A DNA stretch of 64,000 bases from Lyophyllum atratum (Eukaryota; Basidiomycota; Agaricomycetes; Agaricales; Lyophyllaceae), in assembly GCA_014905825.1 (NCBI GenBank), contig JACGCN010000026.1, positions 1-64,000 on the forward strand. The letters run 5' to 3'. The notes below the pieces were generated by a model. The model had not been told where the DNA came from, made no database searches, and saw nothing but the letters and a program-made list of their open reading frames with translations. Below are positions 22,431 to 33,493 of this stretch, in pieces; the stretch's first letter is position 1, and each line of letters begins with the position of its first letter. Position numbers and translations under genes: made by a program.

Positions 22431-23530
22431 ACCTTGGGAACTGGGGGATTTTTTTCTTTCTCGGGCCTCGCGCCCCTCGATGTCCGGACAGTAGTGCGCT
22501 GCCGACAGCGTCGTCTCTTTGTCGGAAGACACCTTGGGAACTGGGGGATCACTTTCTTTGAGACATCGTGCGCTGTCGACAGCGTCGTCTCTTTGTCGCA
22601 AGACACGTTGGGAACTGGGGGATCACTTTCTTTCTTGGGCCTCGCGCCCCTCGATGTCCGGACAGTAGTGCGCTGCCGACAGCGTCGTCCGGCACGCAAG
22701 AGACATTGTGCGCTGCCGACAGCGTCGTCTCTTTGTCGCAAGACACCTTGGGAACTGGGGGATCACTTTCTTTGAGACATCGTGCGCTGTCGACAGCGTC
22801 GTCTCTTTGTCGCAAGACACGTTGGGAACTGGGGGATCACTTTCTTTCTTGGGCCTCGCGCCCCTCGATGTCCGGACAGTAGTGCGCTGCCGACAGCGTC
22901 GTCCGGCACGCAAGAGACATTGTGCGCTGCCGACAGCGTCGTCTCTTTGTCGCAAGACACCTTGGAACTGGGGGATCACTTTCTTTGAGACATCGTGCGC
23001 TGTCGACATGCTGCCAGCGTCGTCTCTTTGTCGCAAGACACCTTGGGAACTGGGGGATCACTTTCTTTGAGACATCGTGCGCTGTCGACAGCGTCGTCTC
23101 TTTGTCGCAAGACACGTTGGGAACTGGGGGATCACTTTCTTTCTTGGGCCTCGCGCCCCTCGATGTCCGGACAGTAGTGCGCTGCCGACAGCGTCGTCCG
23201 GCACGCAAGAGACATTGTGCGCTGCCGACAGCGTCGTCTCTTTGTCGCAAGACACCTTGGGAACTGGGGGATCACTTTCTTTGAGACATCGTGCGCTGTC
23301 GACAGCGTCGTCTCTTTGTCGCAAGACACGTTGGGAATTGGGGGATCACTTTCTTTCTTGGGCCTCGCGCCCCTCGATGTCCGGACAGTAGTGCGCTGCC
23401 GACAGCGTCGTCCGGCGCGCAAGAGACATCGTGCGCTGCCGACAGCGTCGTCTCTTTGTCGCAAGACACTTGCCCCAAGACAATTTGGGTACTGGGGGAT
23501 CACTTTCTTTCTTGGGCCTGGTGCCTGGGG
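22430..23530. repeat. Higher-order satellite, about 214-bp units with SalI-like palindromes
   Basis: CTTGGGAACTGGGGGATCAC recurs every 70-80 bp, and a composite unit recurs every 214-215 bp (starts near 22532, 22747, 23042 and 23256, with one shortened unit near 22962). Each composite holds GCTGTCGACAGC palindromes, a CTCGCGCCCCTCGATGTCCGG segment and CGTCGTCTCTTTGTCGC. ORFs on both strands are repeat translations. The array ends about 30 bp before a telomere tract. Confidence 0.9.
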
Positions 23531-23558
23531 AAGTAAGGTCTTCTTTGCACGCCACGGG

Positions 23559-23574
23559 CCTAACCCTAACCCTA
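23559..23574 (+). repeat. Interstitial telomeric repeat, CCTAACCCTAACCCTA
   Basis: This is about 2.7 CCCTAA units, in the same orientation as the tract at 9805, placed between the 214-bp satellite and the first gene of the dioxygenase/transposase island. It is read as an older former chromosome end. Confidence 0.85.
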
Positions 23575-23662
23575 GTAGTAACTTTTTAAAAATATCACAT
23601 GTGACTCAAGTCTGGAATACGACAATGGTGACTAGGTTACAAGCAATGTTCCAAAAGACCCT

Positions 23663-25651
23663 TCACTCGTCAGCCAGCCATCGCCCGTACGCGGTCTCCG
23701 TCCCCCATCCTTCCGGCTTGGTCTCCAGCATCTTGAGACTGTGTTCCGGGAAGAAGAAGACCGTGCCGATGCGACCCGGAGTCAAAGCGTCCCCTGGCTT
23801 CATCGGTGTCGGCCGCCATCGCTCGACAGCGTGGTAGATCTTGGACGCCTCAAAGATGCAGACATGGCCGGGCTTGTAGCTGGTTGAACGCGTCGGTCAG
23901 TACATAGGGCGAGGGGTGAGAGGAGGGACGTACGCCAGCTTGGCCCCCAGCTGAGGTACCAGCATCGCCCCGCCTTCAAAAGACCCGCAGGGAAAGCTGG
24001 CGGCCGGCCCCTCATCGTTCCTGTCGCAGTGGAGCTCCACGAAGAGCTTGTATACGATGGCGCGGCCGAGCCAAGGCCCTGGGTCGTCCTCATGCCAGAC
24101 GCCCGCGTCAAAGGCCGCTCGGTAGCGCGTGTACACGTCGGGGTACAGGACCTCGAACATGGCCGCGAGGCATTCGGCGATCGTGCGCGTGAGTTGGTAG
24201 TGCTTCTTCACAGCGGCCATGCCGGTCCCGCTCTTGGTCATGTCGCCCGATAGAAAGAGGCCCTGTGACGTCGATCAGCACGGACGTGGAAGCGGAAAAC
24301 CCGTGAGGTGCCTCACATTCTTCTTCCCGGCCTGCTGCGCCCACCCGTGCACGAAATGGTAGACGCCGACGCGCTCCTGCACTTCGGTCTCCGTCCCCTG
24401 CCCTTGCTGGTCGTGTGCATCCATTTCCTGCTCGTGCTGCGGTTGCCTCGCGACCGCGCCCACCTTCCTCGTGCTGCGTCTGAGCGTCGTCGGCGCAGAA
24501 GGGGACTCGACCTCTATACCCTGCATCGCCTCGCCATCATCAGCCTGGTGCTCGTGCGGCTCCTGATTCGCGTCCCTTATGGACTCCTCCTCCTCCGTCC
24601 GCAAGCTGTAGCGCATGACGCGCGGGTTTTCCTCGCCCATGGCTATCTGATGACGAGAGTCGCTGAGCGGCGTGCAGGGTTGCATGGCGGCGGCGACCGT
24701 CTGAATGACCTCGTGCCATCGCTGGACCATGTCCGGCTACGACTGCGGTGAGCGCGGAAACTGACCTGGGGGAGGGGGGGGGGGGGGGGGGGACAGACAC
24801 TTACCCCAAGCCCATCACAGACTATCTCTTTTCCTTCCTGTTTGGCGGCGTCCAGGTCCCGCTGCAGCCGTCCCTCGTACTGCTCCTCAAGCTCCTTCCA
24901 CTGTAAGACACCCCCAGGTCAGTGTGTGGTCGCGCGTGCGGCAGACGGTAAGAAAGCTCGCCTCTGGAACGTCGGACCCCTCCTTTATCCGATCGGCCAT
25001 GTAGAACAGCAGCGGCCTGTCCTTTATGTCGTACCAGCCCGCGGAGAACACCTGCGCCTCGCAGGGGCTGACCACATTGTCGGAATGCTGCTGTACACCG
25101 GCTTTCGGTATGGAGGATGACAAGTCGTCCCTGTCTATATTGACCCGGAACTTGGTTCCATACTTGAGGAAGGCTTGCGTCCTCCTCCGTGTACTATCCA
25201 CCGCCTGCTGGCGACGGATCCTCTCACTTCTCTTGCGGGTACGCGTTTTGAGCGCCACCGACCTAAAGGCCGTAATCTTTGGCGGCGGCACGTTCTGCGA
25301 CTTGAGCAGCGGCTGGGTCACTCGTCAGCTGGGGTTGTGCTGGCAGGCGCTTGGGGTTATGCTTACCGGCAGGTCTTTCAACCTGAGCTGCGGGGTACTG
25401 AGCTGTATCCAGGGCTACTAAATAGGCCAAAGCAGAAACGCACCTTCTTTGAGCCTTGCGCGCGAGACCGACCGCTCTTCATCCTCATGCTGGACTCGCA
25501 GAAGTTCGAAAACCAACATGCACGTGTGGCCCCAAGGCGGATGACAAGCAGCACCAAACAGCGGGAGTGCCTCGGCGTCCGTCCCCTTGGGCTCCCGCGC
25601 GTCGACCCTGGTACCTGACTTCCACCACCTGGCTGTCCTGCTCCTGGTCAT
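23663..25651 (-). CDS. 2-oxoglutarate/Fe(II) dioxygenase, TET/JBP-like superfamily (554 aa)
   Basis: Exons: 23663-23879, 23934-24262, 24317-24736, 24805-24900, 24947-25320, 25367-25387 (a 21-bp exon) and 25444-25651; all phases close from the ATG at 25649-25651. The C-terminal double-stranded beta-helix shows the metal and cosubstrate residues: His-Cys-Asp in VELHCDRNDEGP (about residues 451 and 453), distal His in KIYHAVERW (about 498) and Arg in TPGRIGTVFFFP. Such enzymes hydroxylate substrates with oxygen and 2-oxoglutarate; TET/JBP members oxidise thymine or 5-methylcytosine in DNA. The N-terminal half has a basic stretch (TRTRKRSERIRRQQ) and an acidic linker. Intron 4 carries a tract of about 20 C on the coding strand. 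The substrate is not proven. It is more distant from the enzyme at 31933 than from generic fungal 2OG enzymes. Confidence 0.78.
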
Positions 25652-25659
25652 CACGCGAG

Positions 25660-25882
25660 GAGTGCCGTGTGTTGGACGACAATTGTTACTACCTCGTGGG
25701 ACCCGGCGGATCCGTGACTTTGCTTCCAGCTGGACAAAAAGGACGCGAAGCTGGAGGAAGACAAGAGAAAGGATACGGAGTTGGCGGAGTTGAGGGCGAG
25801 GAAGGTGCCGAAAGACCAGAAGATCAAGGACCTGGAGGCCGAGCTGCCAAAGCTCCGGGCACGCGCGGAGCGAAGCTAACCG
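25660..25882 (+). pseudogene. Fragment of a coiled-coil gene (last exon)
   Basis: After a CTTCCAG acceptor at about 25729, a plus-strand frame reads 49 residues of strongly heptad, Lys/Glu/Leu-rich sequence to a TAA at about 25880. An upstream exon ending DDNCYYL at a GTGGGA donor can join it, but further upstream exons would overlap the dioxygenase start on the other strand. It is probably a 5'-truncated remnant, with no function assigned. Confidence 0.3.
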
Positions 25883-26010
25883 GAATGGGGAGCTTGCCTT
25901 ATTACACAATGTTTATCTGAGTGCATTGGAAGAGATACAAATTTAGTCTTTGAATACATATTCACTGAGACTCGTCTAGTATTATCTCGCGACATCTTCA
26001 TTGACTCCGT

Positions 26011-26925
26011 TTACGAGAAATACACGACCTCCGTGTCCTCCGCCTCCAACAGCTCCACGATCTCCTCGTCCGTCGGCGACTGTCCGCTTATCATGACAGA
26101 TCTTGGGTCCGCCGGGTTGATCGGCCATGGGAGCTGCGAGTCCGCGCCACCACAGCGCTGCGGGATGTGCGTCGCGTCGAGCACGAAGGCCTGGCCTATG
26201 GAGTCGAGCTGGGTGACGACAATGCGCTCGTAATTGGGCCGGTGTAGCGAGCCCCGGATGATGTCGAGGGGTCCGGCCAGGTTGCCACGGAGACGCCAAC
26301 GCTCTTGCTCAAAGTCTGGATGGACATGTCAACCGGGACTCCGCAGCGAGGGACGGAACGACTCACAGTATTGGTGCCTCTTGGCTAGGACGGCGCGATT
26401 CCTCCACCGATCAGCATTGTCACGCGCGGACGCCAGCACCACCCTCACGTCCTCCATATCCCTTCGCACCTCGTCCCGGAACTCGTCCCGCTCCCGTACT
26501 ACCCAATCCCGCTCCTGCATCGCCTGCGCGCACTCTTCCCTCATCTGACGCAGGGACTCTCGCAGCTCCTGCGCCTCCTCCCGCAGTCGTGTGATTTTCC
26601 TCTCGTCAAACTCCCTGATCACCTTGAGCGTGCGGAGCGAGACGTTGTTCCTGGCGAGCTCTCCCTTGAGGCGCTCGATTTCGTCGTCGGTGGCGGAGCG
26701 ACCTCTGGAAGCGGAGCTCGATCCGGGGTCTTCGCTAACCTCCTCCACCTGCATCCTTGCCCTCTTGGTCGCCACGACAGCGGGCGACACGTCGACGTCC
26801 CTCACCTCCACATCCTCCAAATCCGGCTTCCTCTTCAATCCACCGACAGCACGAGGGGCGACATGCGACTCGACGTTGTTGGTTGCTTTCTCTTCACGCT
26901 GGAGCTCGATGGCTGGGTCGGACAT
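26011..26925 (-). CDS. Coiled-coil protein with conserved short C-terminal domain (287 aa)
   Basis: Exons: 26011-26315 and 26367-26925 with a 51-bp GTGAGT...CAG intron; start ATG 26925 (MSDPAIELQREEK). A polar, Lys/Arg-bearing N-terminus with KRKPDLED and KRARM patches precedes a coiled coil of about 100 residues. The exon junction falls just after DRWRNRAVLAKRHQY. The same motif at the same intron position (QWMNRAIRTRDKL, QWRNRAIRTKIRL) is found in the gene at 59561-60640, so the two belong to one family. The C-terminal exon (about 100 residues) contains RGNLAGPLDIIRGSLHRPNY and ends in an acidic DEEIVELLEAED helix. No catalytic motif is visible, and a scaffold or adaptor role is only a guess. 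Confidence 0.72.
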
Positions 26926-27796
26926 CGCTGTGGCAGATGGAGAAGAATATGAAAAAAATACCAACCCAGCTCTTAATCACCGCAACATTCCTTCAAGGGT
27001 CCTTTCCCACGACAAATTTAGTCACCGGAGCATCAAGCGCCCAGAGCATTGCCACATGCCATGGTCAGGGTGAGCGGGGCGGGGAACGCAAAACGGCGAA
27101 TCAGAGGCTTACTCATCACTCGTTTCATGGAAGTAGGCGGGACTTGCAGAGGTGACACTTGCGGACCTGGAAGCGGTCGCCTGAATTTCACGCTAGTGGT
27201 CTCAGAATAACATAGAGTTGTTCTCGGTACATTTGATGACAAAAAAAAAAACGGCGGCAAATGTATATACAGCAAAAAAAAAATCGGACCCTAGAGGTCA
27301 CTACGTCAACCGCATTCGCTTGGCGGACCCTGGCACTAAATCGTCACCGTCATCGGCCGTGCGCTTCGTCGGTGAAGGAGGAGGGGTGTTCGGTGAAGGA
27401 GGAGGGGTGGGGACGGGAGCGGAGAGGAGGCCGTCGATACCTCCCAAGATGGTCCAGGCCAGGTCCGTGAGCAGCCATTACTGCTAGGATTTTACATCAA
27501 CACTTGTTAGTTGACAGAAAACACGATACATCCGGTTTGCCCCTGCCCAACCTTCCTAAAGCAGAAGGAACTTCTGTCAGATCATTCTGGCATCTCGGGA
27601 GGATTTGATGGTGGCATCTCGGCCTGTCAGATCCATCAGGAGAGCGGGGACACGTCCGAAACAGGCTCAGATATGATGGGGGGAGCGGGTGCATCAATAG
27701 ACCTTGTGAGCGGGCACACGGCGGCGCTGGTACGTCGGGATTGCCAAAAGAAGAATAAAAACATAATATATTTTTTTAAAAAAATACACGGCCCCC
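26926..27796. other. Intergenic region, A-rich tracts, no gene supported
   Basis: This 870-bp stretch has poly-A runs (about 27240 and 27280), a GAAGGAGGAGGGGTG direct repeat (about 27375 and 27394) and a T/A-rich patch at about 27768-27785 just past the KDZ stop codon. The small ORFs have no recognisable content. If the KDZ transposon has a terminal repeat on this side, it should lie here, but I could not identify one by eye. Confidence 0.4.
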
Positions 27797-30700
27797 CTAC
27801 GTGTCCTCCTCCTCTTCGTCATACAACCCACTCTCTCCGAGCCCTAGTCCATTGGTGCCGCCGTCGGCGGCTTCGAATTCGTCCTCGTCGTCTTCGTCGT
27901 CTTCGTCGTCTTCGCCTTCGTCCTCAGCAGCTCCGCCCGTTGATCCTGCAAGCACCGAAGCCAGCCCCTGCTGCAGCTCGCCCTCTCCTTCCTCAAGCGG
28001 GGCCCTGAACGCGTGGCGAAAGCTGAGTGCCATGCTTTCGTGCAGGGTGGCTTGGCTGAGTGCGTAGGCCTGTATCCCCTCTGCCAATTCCTTTGACAGG
28101 GCATCGCGAGGCGTCGTGCGGCCTCGCCACCAACCCCCCTTCCACTGCAGGAACGCCAGTGCCCGCCGCATCTCCTCTCGTAGGAGCAGAACCTCCTCCG
28201 ACGCACGATTCGCGCGGGCACGGCTCTTAGCCCACTCGGAACAAAGCAGGGTATCGTCGTCGAGGTTACTCGCGGTGCTTGCCATCCTCCAGATCCACGA
28301 AAGTTCACGGCGAGTTGCGCCCGTTCCGTCGCGCCGCGTTCGTGCTTCCGGGAGCAGCGAGACTCCGTGGCCTGGGTTGGAGGCTTCCAGCTCTCCATCG
28401 GAGTCGCCCTCCTCCTCCATGTCAACGTCCTCCTGGCCTGCGCCGCCATCGCTAGCCTCTACGCCCTCCTGATTCTGAGGCAGGGTGGGCGCGTCGTCCT
28501 CCAGGGTACCAGGGCGCCCGGGACCTACCCGTAGGCGGTTAGGGTCGGTGTACGCTCGGATGTCGCCGTCCTCCAAGGGACGAAGCATCTCCTCCCATTC
28601 TCCAGCCCCAGAAAGGAGGAGATTTTGCTCGCGGGCTGTGCGGTACTTCTGTGCGAAAGCACGGGCTCGCTCGTGAACCCGGTCGATCATCGTGCGCGAG
28701 CGGGTAGAGCCTCGCTGGCCGCGGATGTTGGCGTTCCGGAATTGGACCATCCGCGTCTTGAGGCGCAGGACGTGTCGAATGCCCTCGAGTGCGTCGTAGC
28801 ACTGAGCGACGCGAAGCTTGGCCTCCATTGCTGGCAGCCCTGCGCTGCAAACAGTATCCCGGCGAGTTTGCGGTAGCTGTGAGGGGAGCCAGAGGTCCGC
28901 TTGCTCCGGGGTTTCGTTGGAGTCGGTGGGTGGCATTCCCGAGCGAGATTGGTCGTGGAGGAATTGCAGGAGGCCGGGCATGTAAACAGCCCGGAGTAGC
29001 TCCCAATTCTTTAGCTTGGTGCGCAGGGAGTTGCGCAGCTCAGCGAGGGTGGCCCCCTGATGGGACGTGTGGGGTTGAATGCCCGTTATTGCGAGCTTGC
29101 GAATGCGGCGCCTGCGTAATTAATTAGGGCGGTTCGACAGGAGCACGAGAACATAAAACTTACTGGGAGTCCTCGAGGTCCAGTCCAAGAACCAGAAAAG
29201 CAGAGGCGCTCATTTCGTGCAGAGACACCCCGCCACTGGATACCCGCTCCTTCTCCTCCTCAGCGAGCTCCTTGCGAACTTCCGCCTCTGAAATGCCTAC
29301 GCGACCAGTCAGCCGCATGCATGAACGCGGAAGGAGGGAGTACGCACAGACTACTTCCGAGATCAAGGGGCTGGGAGCCTTCCTGGGGTAGGCCGTGTCT
29401 TCTTCCCAGGCCACGCAAATTGCCCGCCACGCGTCCACCTTGTCAGGCGGCATGGAGGCCGTGAAGCCCCGATGGCCTTCAACTTGAATGTTTCGAAGGC
29501 GCACCGCAGCCTTGTAACGACGCATTAAGGTCTTGCCTATGTAAAGTTATGAGTACGTGACTAGCAAGGAAGGTGTCCCCACTTACCCATTGAGGAGTAC
29601 TTGAGCCAGTTCCAGAATCCGAAGTGGTCGTCCAGGGCATCGTGCCTCGAGCCCGGCCCCATGGTTTTTGTGGAGTTCCCTAACGCGTTGTGCCCTGCCC
29701 ATATCCGCTCTGGGCACTCGCCGTCCGTAAGCCCAGCACCGAGGATGTGATTGAACGACAGCTGGTCGTGTGTCTCCTTATGGGCTGGCTCGTGTAGTTT
29801 TGGAATGGCCGGAATGACGCGGGAAGGAGAGTTGAGGCGCAGGTCGTCAGGCCAGCCCTCCATGCGTAAGTAGAAATTCTTGATCCACTGGCACGCGATG
29901 TCGTAGGATACCAGGAGAGTGAGGAAGGGGAGGAATTGCATGGCGCTGGCGAAGACGTAATCCATGTTTGGGTATCTAGAACGCGGGGGCAGGTCAGCAC
30001 GCAGCAGCGACCCAAGTAAGTTGAACGCACCGTTCGCCCTTGATTAGATCTCCCACTCCGCAAGGGAGTATCACCTCGCCCCTTGAACAGGAAACCGCTG
30101 CGACGCCCGTGTATCGTAAACCCTTGGAAAACTTGGTGTTGGCCTTAGACAATGCCGCGAACCCCACGCATGTGCTGATCTGTGGCATTGTTAGAGGGTC
30201 ACGTAGCGAGGAGAAGCTCGAGCACTCACGTCTCCTTGCGAAGCTTTGCTCAGGACGTATTTCTCGTATGGCTCGCGGCGGACCATATATGAAAGGCCTG
30301 TGCCTAAACCTGGATCCTGCGAGTACGAGGACACGAGCTGCTGCTTGAGGCGGAAGTTCGCGTCCATGGCGACCATCGTTGTGTAGAGGAACCTGCCAAA
30401 GGCGTCAAGCTTCGCGCGGCATGCAGAGGGTGAGCAAACGCACCTTGTCTCCTTCGACGCCTTCTCCCAGCCTTCCGGAAGGTTCTTACCGGGATGAGGG
30501 CACGTTAGGCAAGGCACAGCTAGCTCCCCCTCCTTCGTGCCCGCTGCGCCCGCCGGATCATGACCCCTACCCCCCCGCTTCAACATAACGAGGTGACGCC
30601 ACTGAAGGCACATCCTCTGCAGAGGTCGGTACCTCGATTTCGGGACGCTGAGGCCGGTGTTATCCGTGAGCTTCTCGAGTGTTCGGTAGAAGTCATACGT

Positions 30701-31672
30701 GGACGCTTTTGTGGTGAGTCCGAGTAGGTGTAGCTGTCGGAGAAGCTGGAAGGTAGCGCAGGTTTTGACGATAAGTTGACTTGCAGGGAAGAGGCCGCGT
30801 CGTAGGAGCTGGATGTGACGCGGGAGCGGCCGGCACCCGCAATACTGCAGTGCGACGTCGTGGATCCCATTCGTGTGCAACACGCGAAGTTGAACGTGGC
30901 AGGGTTCCGGGTTCGGACACTGCATGCTGACGTGGTTGAGCTGAACCTTGAGGCCGAGGTCTTTGAGAGAAGCCTTGACGAAGTGTGTACCCGTCCAGCG
31001 CTGAAGGGGAATTGGTAAATGTTTCCTCGGTAAAATTTTAATAGACTAGCGTACCTCTACCCGATGAAAAGGCGCCCGGCGATGACGCTTGCAGCAGCAG
31101 CTAGGGCAGACGAGGTCGCCTCCAAAACATTCTAGGCAGCGAACCTCCGCGGCAGCAGGGGTCACGGCCTTGCGGGCTACACAGTCGACGCAATGAACTT
31201 GACTTCGCGCATCCCCCCGCCCTTCCCAGCGTATGAGCTCGTCGAGATACGTCTCGCGATGTCGTTCCTTCCAGAAAACAGTCGGGCGCGTCTGTCACAG
31301 CATAAGCTTAAGATGTGTGGATGTCTGAGAGTGTAAGTTACTCACAGAAACCTTAGTATGTTTCTTCTTCTTCTTGGGCTGCACCTGGGGACTAGGGCGT
31401 TCCTCCATAACAGGGGCGTCGAGTGCTTCGTCGTACCAATCACCGTTGGGATCCAAGGCCAGCTCGGTGTTATCTTCGGGCATCCAATGCGAGCCTACGG
31501 ACCAGGAGGTACGACCGCGCTGAGGGGATCGTTGGCTCTCGATGACACGAGACGAGTTTCCAACTCGGATAGGTTGAGCTTCGCGCGTATGGATGACTTC
31601 GAAATCATCCTCCAGCACTACGCGGTCGTGATATGCGGCCGTGGAGAGGTCTGTACGCTTTCGTTTCAGCAT
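27797..31672 (-). CDS. KDZ (Kyakuja-Dileera-Zisupton) transposase with CxC2 cysteine cluster (1,152 aa)
   Basis: Exons: 27797-29111, 29164-29296, 29348-29536, 29587-29975, 30031-30179, 30230-30392, 30444-31000, 31055-31291 and 31346-31672; introns are 50-54 bp, all phases close, ATG at 31672. The N-terminus (MLKRKRTD, KKKKKHTK) precedes a cysteine cluster at about residues 143-176 (CVDC, CLEC, CPSCCC, then HRRAPFHRVERWTG), the CxC2 domain attached to fungal KDZ transposases. The RNase H-type catalytic core follows: VAMDANFRLKQ (Asp, about 385), VSYDIACQWIKNF (Asp, about 503), and ECPERIWAGHNALG with HDALDDHFGFWNW for the acidic third site. The C-terminal part (NWELLRAVYMP, RGQRGSTRSRTMID, EEVLLLREEMRRAL) is the usual KDZ tail, ending acidic. 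It catalyses DNA transposition in the nucleus. The frame is intact throughout, so this copy may be active or recently active. Confidence 0.92.
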
Positions 31673-31932
31673 GCTGGTCGTGGTTCCAATCACCTGACCT
31701 GCGTGACTTGGGGATTTCAACTGTTTGGGTGATCACCACGCTGGTCACCACGTTCATCAACGAAATCGCGCCAGGGAGGTGTGTACATTGTGCTCAAGGG
31801 TATCAGGTAAGTTGAGCTTTCTTGAGGCTGTGCGACGCGCCGCGGTGACTTGAGCCCGGGACTCCATTGGCGCTGACCACGGCCCACCACTCCCAACCGA
31901 TCCTGACGACCTTCTATGTTTCTTCTAGGTCC
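31673..31932. promoter_or_regulatory. Shared 260-bp intergenic promoter between KDZ transposase and TET/JBP gene
   Basis: The two start codons (31672 minus, 31933 plus) face away from each other with 260 bp between them, and no other gene fits in between. Both promoters must lie here or overlap upstream exons. CT-rich stretches and a TTTCTTCTAG run precede the plus-strand ATG. No TATA box is convincing. Confidence 0.6.
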
Positions 31933-33493
31933 ATGGCGTCTGTCTTTCACGGTATAGGTCGGCAGGTGAGTAGGCAAGGTACTCAGTTCAGCTTTCATAG
32001 CTTATTCTCCTCAGACGCGCTCAGGAATCACGTACGCGGCATGGGACCCTGTGTCGCCAACAGACGCGTCCTTCTCCTTTGAACACGCTCTTCTCCAGAG
32101 TATTCAAGACGAACGCGACGAAATCGAACACCTGTTCACGGACTCTCCTCTTTCATCGGCGCCGACCTCTCGAACCGCGTCACCGGCCCCTGACGAGACG
32201 CCTCTTTCTTCCGTGCCGACACCTCGTGACGCACCTGCTTCCCACCCCTCCCCTCTACCACCCCTCCCCTCTGCAGCCCCCAGCATCGCGCCCTCCAACA
32301 AACTGGCTTCGGCCGCCAAGTCCTCAACGTCCAAGAAGCGCAAAGATAAGAAACACGGCCACCGCCGTCGAAAACGCCAGCGCCAATCTGAACAAGGCGA
32401 CGGCGCACCTAATTCGGTGAGGCCAGGCGTACGGGCCAAGTTCACGAGCTCATCAACCCCCGTGCACACCGGCGCCGACCCCGAGGGGTTCGAGGTTGCT
32501 TCGAGCGGCTTTATTGGCATAAAAGCCGCGAATCCGCTCCGTGTGCTCAGCATTGGCGAGCTGTCCCAACTAGCGAACCTCCGCCGCATACCATGGGGTG
32601 GGAAAGCTCCAAGGCCTCTCCTCGACTGCAGTACTCGTGTCGTGGGCGTGCTCGCTGGGCAGCCAGGCGGAGAATCTTGGCTCGCTGCGCTCGCACAAGC
32701 CGTCGGGCTTCTAGAAAAGGCACAGGCTGGAGGTAGATTTTCGCAGAAGCATACGCACCATTCCCGTGGCAAATTCCCCACGCTAGCATCGGGCTTTGCG
32801 CATGGCGGAGGGAGGACGGCACCCTGCAACTTGAAGCCATATAACAGCGTCAACGCGCTCCTCCTCGAAGAGCTCATGCAGGCACCTGCGTTTGGACGGC
32901 TTGCCATTTTCGCATCCAGTAAGTTCCCCAGCCCTCACTCGCAAACTCAAGCCAACTCATCATACGCAGGCGTCTTCGCAACCTGGGCACCGAAGCTTTA
33001 CGCGGAATACGCCCACTGCATGGACGAAGTCTGCGCCAACGACCCCGCACTTAAACGCAATTGGCGACGCAGCGTGTTCGCCGCCGCTGTATTTAACTTA
33101 GGCCCGCAGACCGTTTGCTACCGACACAAGGACTTCGCCAACTTACCGTACGGGTGGTGCGCCGTCACCGCCCTAGGGAACTTCAACCCGACGCTGGGCG
33201 GCCACATTGTACTTTGGGATCTCGGGCTCATGATAGAGTTTCCCGCAGGGTCCACGATCCTTCTCCCATCGGCCGTCGTTGCGCACTCGAACTCAACAGT
33301 CCAGCCGCACGAGACCCGGTACTCGTTCACGCAATATAGTGCTGGTGGTTTGTTTCGATGGGTGGAGCATGGTATGAAGGGTAGCAGGGACTTTTACGCG
33401 GGTTTGTCGGAGGAGGATTTGCAGGAGGTCGCTAAGAAGGATGAGCAGCGCTGGGCCGCGGCCTTTCTCTGTTCTCCACCATCGAAGAATTGA
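31933..33493 (+). CDS. TET/JBP-family 2OG-Fe(II) dioxygenase (486 aa)
   Basis: Exons: 31933-31965, 32015-32918 and 32970-33493; introns of 49 and 51 bp, all in phase, ATG at 31933. The N-terminus (about 1-140) is Ser/Pro-rich with a strong basic nuclear-type run (KKRKDKKHGHRRRKRQR). The catalytic double-stranded beta-helix is C-terminal: YRHKDFANLPYGW gives His and Asp of the iron site (about 365 and 367), GNFNPTLGGHIVLWDL the following strands, VVAHSN the distal His (about 418) and ETRYSFTQY the 2-oxoglutarate-binding Arg (about 429). TET/JBP enzymes oxidise 5-methylcytosine or thymine in DNA; large expansions linked to KDZ transposons are described in mushroom-forming fungi. All ligands are present, so an active enzyme is likely. 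It is divergently paired with the KDZ transposase. Confidence 0.85.

Noticed and set aside
22430..23530. CRISPR-like array
   Set aside because: Units are tandem satellites with no unique spacers, and the genome is eukaryotic.
25456..25920. 154-aa plus-strand ORF opposite the dioxygenase start
   Set aside because: It is in the wrong frame relative to the coiled-coil exon and opposite the first dioxygenase exon; only the last exon fragment is kept, at low confidence.
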